The notes below the pieces were generated by a model. That model ran no database searches. It worked only from the letters and a program-made list of their open reading frames with translations, and had not been told where the DNA came from. Of a stretch of DNA of 64,000 bases, positions 7,395 through 14,617 are shown in pieces (position 1 is the first letter of the stretch; every line of letters begins with the position of its first letter). The DNA comes from Novosphingobium cyanobacteriorum (GTDB lineage: Bacteria; Pseudomonadota; Alphaproteobacteria; Sphingomonadales; Sphingomonadaceae), in assembly GCF_029436685.1 (NCBI RefSeq), contig NZ_JAROCY010000003.1, forward strand, positions 1 through 64,000, given 5' to 3'. The position numbers and the translations under genes are program-made.

Positions 7395-8258
7395 TCAGCT
7401 CCAGACGGCTTCCGGCGGCAGGCTCATCAGGATGGCGTCGATATTGCCGCCGGTCTTGAGGCCAAACAGCGTGCCACGGTCATAGACGAGGTTGAATTCG
7501 GCATAGCGACCGCGCCACTGCAGTTGCTGCAGCTTTTCCGCATCGCTCCAGGCCATTCCCATGCGACGGCGCACCAGCATGGGGAATACGGCGAGGAAGG
7601 CCTCGCCCACATCACGCGTCAACGCGAAGTTTGCTTCGAAACCGGCATCATCGGCGCATTCGAGGTGATCGTAGAAGATGCCGCCCACACCGCGATGCAC
7701 CTTGCGGTGGGGAATATAGAAATAGTCGTCTGCCCAGGCCTTGAAGCGCGGGTAGTATTCCGGATGGTGCCGGTCGCAGGCGGCCTTGTAGGCGGCGTGG
7801 AAATCGGCCGTGTCCTCGTCATAGGGTATTGGCGGGTTGAGATCGCCGCCTCCGCCAAACCACGCCTTCTGCGTGGTGAGGAAGCGGGTGTTCATATGCA
7901 CCGCGGGCACATGCGGATTGGCCATGTGCGCCACCAGGCTGATCCCGGTGGCGGTGAAGCCGGGATTATCGGCACTGGCCCCGTTGATCGAACCGGCGAA
8001 TTCCTTTGAGAATGCGCCGCCCACGGTAGAGACGTTGACGCCTACCTTTTCGAACACCTTGCCCTTCATCAGGCCCTGCACGCCGCCGCCCCCGTTCTCG
8101 ACCGGCTCACCCTCATGCTCGCGCTGCCACGGGGTGTAGGTGAAGCTGGCGTCACTGCCCGCTTCGCGCTCGATCGCCTCAAACTCGGCACAGATCCTGT
8201 CGCGCAGCGATTCGAACCAGGTGCGGGCACGGGCGGTATGCGGGGTCCAGTCGGTCAT
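7395..8258 (-). CDS. hemF: Oxygen-dependent coproporphyrinogen III oxidase
   Basis: A 287-residue enzyme of haem synthesis that decarboxylates coproporphyrinogen III to protoporphyrinogen IX with O2, in the cytoplasm. The family pattern is complete: GGGGVQGLMKGKVFEKVGVN (about 57-76), the HMNTRF and WFGGGGDLNP motifs, HRKVHRGVGGIFYD, and the C-terminal GRYAEFNLVYDRGT with LPP near the end. The ATG at 8258 (MTDWTPH) is preferred to an upstream ATG. It diverges from pdeM across 64 bases. Confidence 0.96.
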   Translation of the reverse strand: MTDWTPHTARARTWFESLRDRICAEFEAIEREAGSDASFTYTPWQREHEGEPVENGGGGVQGLMKGKVFEKVGVNVSTVGGAFSKEFAGSINGASADNPGFTATGISLVAHMANPHVPAVHMNTRFLTTQKAWFGGGGDLNPPIPYDEDTADFHAAYKAACDRHHPEYYPRFKAWADDYFYIPHRKVHRGVGGIFYDHLECADDAGFEANFALTRDVGEAFLAVFPMLVRRRMGMAWSDAEKLQQLQWRGRYAEFNLVYDRGTLFGLKTGGNIDAILMSLPPEAVWS

Positions 8259-8322
8259 CGGGCAGTCATCCTCTCGTCCCGCCGGACTTGCCAAGCAATT
8301 CGCCTTCCGGCAAGGGGCAGGC

Positions 8323-9021
8323 ATGGTTCCCGTTTCGTTCGCCCCCTTTGCCTTTCATGGGCAGGAATTCCGACTCGGCACGTCGTCCGCGCTGTTCTGG
8401 GCAGAGGAGAACGCGCTGCTGGTGGCGGACCTTCATCTTGAAAAGGCCAGCTTCTTTGCCCGCACCGGGCAGATGCTGCCACCGTATGACAGCCGGGAAA
8501 CGCTGGCCCGCCTTGCGGCTGCGCTGCGCGAAACCGGCGCGCGCCGGGTGTTCTGCCTGGGGGATAACTTTCACGATGCCGATGGTCCTTCACGGCTGGA
8601 ACCACACGCGGCCGGGATGCTTGATGCGCTGGCCCGCGCGACTGACTGGGTGTGGATCACCGGCAACCACGACGAAAAGGGCGCCGATGGAAAGCGCCCA
8701 GCCCCTGGCGCTTACCTGCCCGAACTCGCCACGCGCGGCCTTGTGCTGCGCCACCATGCGCAGCGGGGCGAGGCGCGACCCGAGCTTTCCGGCCATTTCC
8801 ACCCGCGCCTGCGCGTGACCGCGCGGGGCCGGCGCATTGCCCGCCCTTGCGCCGTGGCCAGCGATACCCGGCTGGTGCTGCCCGCGTTCGGCGCGCTGAC
8901 CGGGGGGATGGATGCAGCGCACCCGGACCTGCTGGCCGCGCTGCAGCCGGCCAGCGCGATCGACGCGCTGGTGCCTGCTGCGGGGCGCGTGGCGCGCTTC
9001 CCACTTTGGCGAGCTGCTTGA
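8323..9021 (+). CDS. pdeM: Ligase-associated DNA damage response endonuclease PdeM
   Basis: A 232-residue calcineurin-like metallophosphoesterase. The metal-binding motifs appear in order: DLHLEK (about 37-42), GDNFHD, GNHDEK and GHFHPR. The overall pattern (an early LLVADLHLEK and the ending around LPAFGALTGG) is that of PdeM, which is linked in other bacteria with an ATP-dependent ligase, an exonuclease-like protein and a DEXH helicase. None of those partners is adjacent here. The ATG at 8323 follows AAGGGGCAGG. It may cut or process damaged DNA; the substrate is not settled. Confidence 0.85.
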   Translation: MVPVSFAPFAFHGQEFRLGTSSALFWAEENALLVADLHLEKASFFARTGQMLPPYDSRETLARLAAALRETGARRVFCLGDNFHDADGPSRLEPHAAGMLDALARATDWVWITGNHDEKGADGKRPAPGAYLPELATRGLVLRHHAQRGEARPELSGHFHPRLRVTARGRRIARPCAVASDTRLVLPAFGALTGGMDAAHPDLLAALQPASAIDALVPAAGRVARFPLWRAA

Positions 9022-9132
9022 TTATAAGACCCAGATTCACCATCTGGTGACCAAGGCCCTTTATTCGCGCCGCCATTATGGTATGTGCGCGCCCAAAGCC
9101 GCATTTTATCGAAAACCGCAGGAGAAAGCACA

Positions 9133-9675
9133 ATAGCCCCCCCACCCCGGCGCATGATGGCGCCCCCCGTCAAGAGCGGACCCCGCTATAACCAGATGAT
9201 CAACGTGCCGAAGGTGCGCGTGATCGATGAGAATGGCGAAAATCTCGGCGTGATGTACACGCGTGAGGCCATCGAGCAGGCGGCCGAAGTCGGCCTCGAT
9301 CTCGTCGAAGTCTCTCCCAATGCCGATCCGCCGGTCTGCAAGTTCCTCGACGTGGGCAAGTTCCGCTACGAAGCGCAGAAAAAGGCCAATCTTGCCCGCA
9401 AGAGCCAGAAGACGCAGGAGATCAAGGAGATCAAGATGCGTCCGAACATCGATGACCACGATTACGACACCAAGATGCGTAACGTGGTGAAGTTCATCGG
9501 TGAAGGCGACAAGGTGAAGATCACCCTCCGCTTCCGCGGGCGCGAGCTTTCGCACCAGCAGCTGGGCATGAACCTGCTGCGCAAGGTGCAGGACGATGTG
9601 GCCGAGATCGCCAAGATCGAAGCCTTCCCCCGCATGGAAGGCCGCCAGATGCTGATGGTTCTTGCGCCCAAGTGA
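9133..9675 (+). CDS. infC: Translation initiation factor IF-3
   Basis: IF-3 binds the 30S subunit, checks the start codon and prevents premature 50S joining. The 180-residue frame has both domains: the N-terminal [20 protein letters not shown] segment and the C-terminal [18 protein letters not shown] and RFRGRELSH motifs. The best start is ATA at 9133: AGGAGA ends 8 bases upstream, and the protein ([21 protein letters not shown]) has a typical alphaproteobacterial N-terminus. The next ATG (9154) has no binding site. A non-AUG start is characteristic of infC and underlies its self-repression. rpmI and rplT do not follow; a strong terminator does. Confidence 0.95.
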   Translation: MAPPPRRMMAPPVKSGPRYNQMINVPKVRVIDENGENLGVMYTREAIEQAAEVGLDLVEVSPNADPPVCKFLDVGKFRYEAQKKANLARKSQKTQEIKEIKMRPNIDDHDYDTKMRNVVKFIGEGDKVKITLRFRGRELSHQQLGMNLLRKVQDDVAEIAKIEAFPRMEGRQMLMVLAPK

Positions 9676-9702
9676 GCGCGAGGCATCCCAGCTGACGACG
9701 AG

Positions 9703-9728
9703 AAGGGCGCCTGCGGGCGCCCTTTTTC
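9703..9728 (+). terminator. Rho-independent terminator of infC
   Basis: A perfect nine-base stem (AAGGGCGCC at 9703-9711, GGCGCCCTT at 9716-9724), a TGCG loop and five T residues follow 27 bases behind the infC stop. Confidence 0.9.
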
Positions 9729-9792
9729 GTTTCGCCTTCCTTTTCGTGCATGGCACTTGAGCGGGCACGGCGCTGTGATAGGCTTGCGCCCC

Positions 9793-10350
9793 ATGATCCC
9801 GCACCACCTGACAGCCGCCTTCGCGGCCTCCGCCCTGCTTGCCGGCAGCCTTGCCCTTCCCAGCGCCGCACATGCGGAGCTGGCCGTTGGCGCAAAGGCG
9901 CCCGACTTCACCACGCAGGGCGCGCTGGCGGGCAAGGCCATGCCGGTTGCCCTCCACGCCTTGCTGCGCAAGGGACCGGTGGTGCTCTATTTCTATCCCA
10001 AGGCCTTCACCCAAGGCTGCACGCTGGAAGCGCACGCCTTTGCCGAGGCGACCGACGAGTTCCGCAAGGCCGGGGCCACCGTGCTCGGCATGTCGAACGA
10101 CGACATCGACACGCTGAAGAAGTTTTCCACCGCCGAATGCCGAGACAAGTTTGCTGTGGCGGCTGCCAGCCCGGCAGTGATCAAGGCCTACGACGTGGAC
10201 CTGCAGCGCGATGGCAAGTCCACCGGCTACACCAAGCGCACCAGCTATGTGATCTCGAAGAGCGGCAAGGTGACCTTCGTCCACTCTGACATGGATTACA
10301 GCCAGCATGTGTCCATGACGCTGGCAGCGGTGAAGAAGCTGGCGAAGTAG
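9793..10350 (+). CDS. Periplasmic peroxiredoxin (BCP/PrxQ-like)
   Basis: A 185-residue thiol peroxidase. A signal peptide is clear (about residues 1-28, ending SAAHA before ELAVG). The AhpC/TSA fold follows: GAKAPDFTTQG, VVLYFYPKAFTQGCTLEA with the peroxidatic Cys (the family TPGCT motif with Gln for Pro), and GMSNDDIDTLKKF. A further Cys in STAEC is a candidate resolving residue. It should reduce peroxides outside the cytoplasm. The ATG at 9793 is chosen because the signal peptide begins there. Confidence 0.88.
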   Translation: MIPHHLTAAFAASALLAGSLALPSAAHAELAVGAKAPDFTTQGALAGKAMPVALHALLRKGPVVLYFYPKAFTQGCTLEAHAFAEATDEFRKAGATVLGMSNDDIDTLKKFSTAECRDKFAVAAASPAVIKAYDVDLQRDGKSTGYTKRTSYVISKSGKVTFVHSDMDYSQHVSMTLAAVKKLAK

Positions 10351-10560
10351 GTTCATTCACCACCATCCAGCGTTGCCCGGGCCGCAAGCGGCCAAGTCTT
10401 TCCTTCCTTCACGACGGAGCAAGGATAGCGCAGCTTGCCGGCGCAACCCGCTTGCGCAGCGTGGATGGGGTGAAGCCCGCCACAGCACGTCCACCCTTTA
10501 CATGCCGGGCGGCTCCGCTAAGCGGCTCGTTCGTTTTCGTGAGTTTGGAGAGTATCCGCC

Positions 10561-11688
10561 ATGCGTGCCGAAGGGCAGGCCCATATCGACCGCATCAACG
10601 CCGCGCTGGCGCTGGTGCGCAAGTTCCTCGACTGGGACCGCGCCGTGCGCCGGCTCGACGAGCTGAACGCGCGCGTCGAGGACCCCAAGCTGTGGGATGA
10701 TCCCAAGAAGGCCGAGGAAGTGATGCGCGAACGCCGCCGGCTGGAAGCAGCGGTGGGTGCGGTCAACCAGATCGGCCAGGAAATGGCCGACGCCATCGAG
10801 TTCATCGAACTGGGCGAGATGGAGGGCGATGAAGCCACCATCGACGAGGGGCTGGCCACGCTTGCCGCGCTGGCCGAACGCGCCGACAACGACAAGATCC
10901 AGGCGCTGCTGGCGGGCGAGGCCGATGCCAACAACGCCTTCCTCGAAGTGCATGCCGGCGCCGGCGGCACCGAGAGCCAGGACTGGGCGGAGATGCTGCA
11001 GCGCATGTATACCCGCTGGGCCGAACGCCATGGCTACAAGGTGGACCTGGTGGATTACCACGCGGGCGAAGCGGCCGGGATCAAGAGCGCAACGCTGCTG
11101 ATCAAGGGCGATTACGCCTATGGCTATGCCAAGACGGAAAGCGGCGTGCACCGGCTGGTGCGGATCAGCCCCTATGACAGCTCCGCCCGGCGCCACACCT
11201 CGTTCAGCTCGGTCTGGGTCTATCCCGAGATCGACGACAACATCGAGGTGGAGATCAACCCGGCGGACCTGAAGATCGACACCTATCGCGCTTCGGGCGC
11301 GGGCGGGCAGCACGTGAACACCACGGACTCCGCGGTGCGCATCACCCACGTGCCGACCGGGATCATCGTGGCCAGCCAGAACGACCGCAGCCAGCACAAG
11401 AACCGCGCCACCGCGATGGGCATGCTGAAGGCGCGAATCTATGAGGCCGAACTGGCCAAGCGCGAGGCGGCCGCCAGCGGCGAATATGCGGCCAAGACCG
11501 AGATCGGCTGGGGCCACCAGATCCGCTCCTATGTGCTGCAGCCCTACCAGCAGGTGAAGGACCTGCGCACCGGGGTGGTTTCCACCAACCCGACCGAGGT
11601 GCTCGACGGCGCGCTCGATCCATTCATGGCGGCGGCGCTTTCGCAGAAGGTGACGGGCGAGAAGGTCGACGTTTCGGACGACGATTGA
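10561..11688 (+). CDS. prfB: Peptide chain release factor 2
   Basis: RF2 reads UGA and UAA and triggers peptide release. The 375-residue protein has the GGQ motif (248-250, in GAGGQHVNTTDSAVR) and the stop-recognition loop, here SPY (203-205, in ISPYDSSARRHTSF) rather than SPF; I recall SPY from other alphaproteobacteria. The programmed +1 frameshift found in many prfB genes is absent: the equivalent place (LVRKFLDWD) reads straight through with no in-frame TGA. The ATG at 10561 has GGAGAG 9 bases upstream. Confidence 0.96.
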   Translation: MRAEGQAHIDRINAALALVRKFLDWDRAVRRLDELNARVEDPKLWDDPKKAEEVMRERRRLEAAVGAVNQIGQEMADAIEFIELGEMEGDEATIDEGLATLAALAERADNDKIQALLAGEADANNAFLEVHAGAGGTESQDWAEMLQRMYTRWAERHGYKVDLVDYHAGEAAGIKSATLLIKGDYAYGYAKTESGVHRLVRISPYDSSARRHTSFSSVWVYPEIDDNIEVEINPADLKIDTYRASGAGGQHVNTTDSAVRITHVPTGIIVASQNDRSQHKNRATAMGMLKARIYEAELAKREAAASGEYAAKTEIGWGHQIRSYVLQPYQQVKDLRTGVVSTNPTEVLDGALDPFMAAALSQKVTGEKVDVSDDD

Positions 11689-11876
11689 GCCGGGCGGGCG
11701 GGACAGTGGATTTTTCCGCTTCGCGCCCTGCACTCTTTCGCTTCATCTCAATGTGGCTTAAGTCGTTCAGCGTCGGGTAATATGCCGTGGTGGGCGCGTC
11801 AGGCGCCCGATCGGGAAAAGGGTTCTGGGCCGCTGGCCGGGGTTTGCGCCGGGCGGTCGTGTGTTGAAAGTGGTGT

Positions 11877-13286
11877 ATGTCTGTTTTCAAGGGTTTGAAG
11901 CCGATCCTGTACGGTGGCCGTGAAGTCTGGCCGCTGGTCGAGGGTGGCAAGGGTGTCGCCGCGACCAACCACATGAGCTCGGGCGCATGGGCCGCGGCCG
12001 GGGGAATCGGCACGGTCAGCGCGGTGAACGCCGACAGCTATGACGCCGAGGGCAAGATCGTCCGGCAGGTCTATGAACAGCTTACCCGCAAGGAACGCCA
12101 CGAACAGCTGATCCGCTATGCCATCGACGGCGCGGTGGAGCAGGTGCGCCGCGCCTATGACATCGCCGGCGGCAAGGGTGCGATCAACATCAACGTGCTG
12201 TGGGAAATGGGCGGCGCGCAGGCGGTGCTGGAAGGCGTGCTGGAAAAGACCCGCGGCCTGGTTACCGGCGTGACCTGTGGCGCGGGCATGCCCTACAAGC
12301 TTTCGGAAATCGCGGCGCGGTTCAACGTCAACTACCTGCCGATCGTATCGTCGGGCCGCGCGTTCCGTGCGCTGTGGAAGCGGGCCTATCACAAGGTTTC
12401 GCACCTGCTGGCGGCGGTGGTCTATGAAGACCCGTGGCTGGCCGGCGGGCACAACGGCCTGTCGAACGCCGAAGACCCGCGCAAGCCGGAAGACCCCTAC
12501 CCCCGCGTGAAGGCACTGCGCGACACGATGCGCGCCGAAGGCGTTTCGGATGACGTGCCGATCGTGATGGCGGGCGGGGTGTGGTACCTGCGCGAATGGA
12601 ACAACTGGATCGACAATCCGGAGCTTGGCGCCATTGCCTTCCAGTTCGGCACGCGCCCGCTGCTGACCGAGGAAAGCCCGATCCCGCAGCCGTGGAAGGA
12701 CCACCTGCGCACGCTGGAGCCGGGCGACGTGCTGCTCCACCGTTTCTCACCCACCGGGTTCTACTCCTCGGCGGTGCGCAATCCGTTCCTGCAATCGCTG
12801 GAAGCGCGCTCGGAACGCCAGATCCCCTATTCGCGGGTGGCGGCGGGCGAACACACCGCGCAGCTGGACGTTGGCGTGCGGGGCAAGAACTTCTGGGTCA
12901 CGCCGGGCGACCTCGCCCGCGCGCGCGAATGGTTTGGCGCAGGGTTCACCCATGCGCTGCGCACGCCCGACGATACCATGGTCTTCGTCACCCCTTCGGA
13001 ACGCGACGAGATCCAGCAGGACCAGAAAGACTGCATGGGCTGCCTGTCGCACTGCGGATTTTCGTCATGGAAGGACCATGATGATTACACCACGGGCCGC
13101 CTGGCCGATCCGCGCAGCTTCTGCATCCAGAAGACGCTGCAGGACATCGCGCACGGCGGCGACATCGATCAGAACCTGATGTTCGCTGGCCACGCCGCCT
13201 ACCGCTTCAAGCAGGACCCGTTCTATTCGAACAACTTCACTCCCACGGTGAAGCAGTTGGTCGATCGCATCCTGACCGGCGATTGA
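11877..13286 (+). CDS. Nitronate monooxygenase-like FMN oxidoreductase
   Basis: A 469-residue TIM-barrel flavoprotein of the 2-nitropropane dioxygenase/nitronate monooxygenase group. Visible elements are INVLWEMGG, the TGVTCGAGMP segment, LPIVSSGRA, VVYEDPWLAGGHNGLS (the conserved GGH that contacts substrate) and VMAGGVW. It is longer than classical enzymes (about 330-370 residues): the C-terminus adds a Cys cluster (DCMGCLSHCGF, about 382-392) whose role is unknown. The true substrate is uncertain. Confidence 0.8.
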   Translation: MSVFKGLKPILYGGREVWPLVEGGKGVAATNHMSSGAWAAAGGIGTVSAVNADSYDAEGKIVRQVYEQLTRKERHEQLIRYAIDGAVEQVRRAYDIAGGKGAININVLWEMGGAQAVLEGVLEKTRGLVTGVTCGAGMPYKLSEIAARFNVNYLPIVSSGRAFRALWKRAYHKVSHLLAAVVYEDPWLAGGHNGLSNAEDPRKPEDPYPRVKALRDTMRAEGVSDDVPIVMAGGVWYLREWNNWIDNPELGAIAFQFGTRPLLTEESPIPQPWKDHLRTLEPGDVLLHRFSPTGFYSSAVRNPFLQSLEARSERQIPYSRVAAGEHTAQLDVGVRGKNFWVTPGDLARAREWFGAGFTHALRTPDDTMVFVTPSERDEIQQDQKDCMGCLSHCGFSSWKDHDDYTTGRLADPRSFCIQKTLQDIAHGGDIDQNLMFAGHAAYRFKQDPFYSNNFTPTVKQLVDRILTGD

Positions 13287-13329
13287 ACGCGATCCGCCGA
13301 GGCGGCGTTAACCACGCCGCAGCGATTGC

Positions 13330-13364
13330 AAGGCCGGACGGGATCATCCCTCCGGCCTTTCGTT
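13330..13364 (+). terminator. Intrinsic terminator after the NMO-like gene
   Basis: AAGGCCGGA (13330-13338) pairs with TCCGGCCTT (13351-13359), with CGGG/CCC extending the stem inside; TTTCGTTT follows. It lies between convergent genes and may serve both. Confidence 0.8.
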
Positions 13365-13396
13365 TATCCGCCGCTCACCTTCGTTGCGATCGTTGC

Positions 13397-14026
13397 TCAG
13401 CCCGCCTTGATGGCGGCACCCCACTCCATCCACCCGGCAAAACGCGGCATGCCTTCCATGTAGACGCCCTGCGGCTGATCAAGCTGGAAGCCTCCGGCGG
13501 CCACGCTTTCCCTGACCGGGCGGGTCAGGTGGCAATTGCCCATCGCGCGCTTCCACAGCGGTTCGATCCGCGCCTGGAAACGCGCCACCTTTGCATCGGG
13601 GGCGCGACCATGCTCCAGGAACAGCAGCCGCCCGCCGGGCTTCAGGACCCGGCGCAGTTCGGTCAGCACCCGCGCCGGATCGTCAACCGAACACAGGGTG
13701 TAGGTGCACACGGCGGTATCGAAGCTGTCGCTGGCAAACGGGAGATCCTCGCCCACGCCCTCGCGGATATCCGCCACCCAACCGCGCTTTTCCGCCTCAC
13801 CGCGGGCGTAGTCGAGCAGCTTTCCTGACGGGTCGACGCCACTGAACGAGGTGACGGCCCCGGCATCATAGAACCGCTGGTTCAGCCCGCCGCCACAGCC
13901 AAGCTCGAACACCGCGCCGGTTGCAGCCGGCACCACCTTGGCGCGCATCTCCATGATCGCATCCGATCCGCATGCCGCGCGGATCACCCGCGGCAGCACA
14001 TGCCGATCCCACAAAGCACCTATCAT
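13397..14026 (-). CDS. Class I SAM-dependent methyltransferase
   Basis: A 209-residue methyltransferase with the Rossmann motifs in order: motif I VFELGCGGGLNQRFY, motif II-like FSGVDPSGKLLDYA, DLPFASDSFDTAVCTYTLCSV (motif IV region) and LKPGGRLLFLEHGRA (post-motif). The EHG and the ending around LTRPVRESVAAGGF are like small phospholipid- or quinone-type methyltransferases (UbiE/PmtA relatives), but the substrate cannot be fixed. The ATG at 14026 has a G-rich site upstream; a GTG at 14038 is possible. Confidence 0.85.
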   Translation of the reverse strand: MIGALWDRHVLPRVIRAACGSDAIMEMRAKVVPAATGAVFELGCGGGLNQRFYDAGAVTSFSGVDPSGKLLDYARGEAEKRGWVADIREGVGEDLPFASDSFDTAVCTYTLCSVDDPARVLTELRRVLKPGGRLLFLEHGRAPDAKVARFQARIEPLWKRAMGNCHLTRPVRESVAAGGFQLDQPQGVYMEGMPRFAGWMEWGAAIKAG

Positions 14027-14185
14027 CACCGCCCCCACCTGCTGTTCTTCAGCAGAAGGTGCCGGAGGGTGGATCGCACTGCAAGACCATCAACTAAAGT
14101 TTCAAATTTCACTCTCATTAGTCGTTTCTTAAGCCCTAAGGGGTATTACCAATGACACTCATCCGGACATCCAAAAAGGGGTGAG

Positions 14186-14204
14186 TGGCGCCGGGGGGGC
14201 GCCA
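14186..14204 (+). promoter_or_regulatory. Hairpin just before the flp ribosome binding site
   Basis: TGGCGCC (14186-14192) and GGCGCCA (14198-14204) form a seven-base stem seven bases before the AGGAG of the pilin gene. It may stabilise the 5' end of the transcript or affect translation. Its position is direct observation; any function is inferred. Confidence 0.35.
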
Positions 14205-14220
14205 TCTCAGGAGACGAAAG

Positions 14221-14403
14221 ATGAATGTTTTCAAGAACCTGTTCCGCAACGAAGACGGCGCCACCGCTATCGAATACGGCCTCATCGCCGCTCTGATCGC
14301 CGTAGCAGCGATCACTGCGATGGGTTCGCTCGGCAACTCGCTCTCCAACACGTTCTCGCTCGTGTCGAACGACATGAACAACGCGCAGGACGGCACGTTC
14401 TAA
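14221..14403 (+). CDS. flp: Flp family type IVb pilin
   Basis: A 60-residue pilin precursor. The N-terminus is basic, followed by the class IVb signature EDGATAIEYGLIAALIAV: the conserved Gly-(x)-Glu-Tyr environment cut by a TadV/CpaA-type prepilin peptidase, then one hydrophobic helix (about 19-40) that would pack into the tad/Flp pilus fibre used for attachment. Caggag upstream is a strong ribosome binding site. No cpa/tad assembly genes are adjacent, so this is an orphan pilin served by a locus elsewhere. Confidence 0.92.
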   Translation: MNVFKNLFRNEDGATAIEYGLIAALIAVAAITAMGSLGNSLSNTFSLVSNDMNNAQDGTF

Positions 14404-14438
14404 TCATCTGATCGCGGCTTCAGTCTCCGCGTAAGAAC

Positions 14439-14474
14439 AGGGCGGGGGGCTTCGGCTCCCCGCCCTTCTCTTTG
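14439..14474 (+). terminator. Intrinsic terminator of the flp gene
   Basis: AGGGCGGGG (14439-14447) pairs with CCCCGCCCT (14458-14466), with a GGCTTCGGCT loop and a TCTCTTTG tail. Confidence 0.85.
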
Positions 14475-14617
14475 TCATTTGCGGCCTTTGGCACCACGCA
14501 TGCTGCACGAGAAGAAACAGCAACAACGATTCGGTAACTACACTTATCGTTCGGAAACCCGGTCTTCGGCCCGCTGCGCGTAGGGAACGCTCCGATATCT
14601 TCGGACAGGTGGGTTCT

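Noticed and set aside
10561..10650. Programmed frameshift in prfB
   Set aside because: No in-frame TGA at the equivalent position; the frame is continuous.
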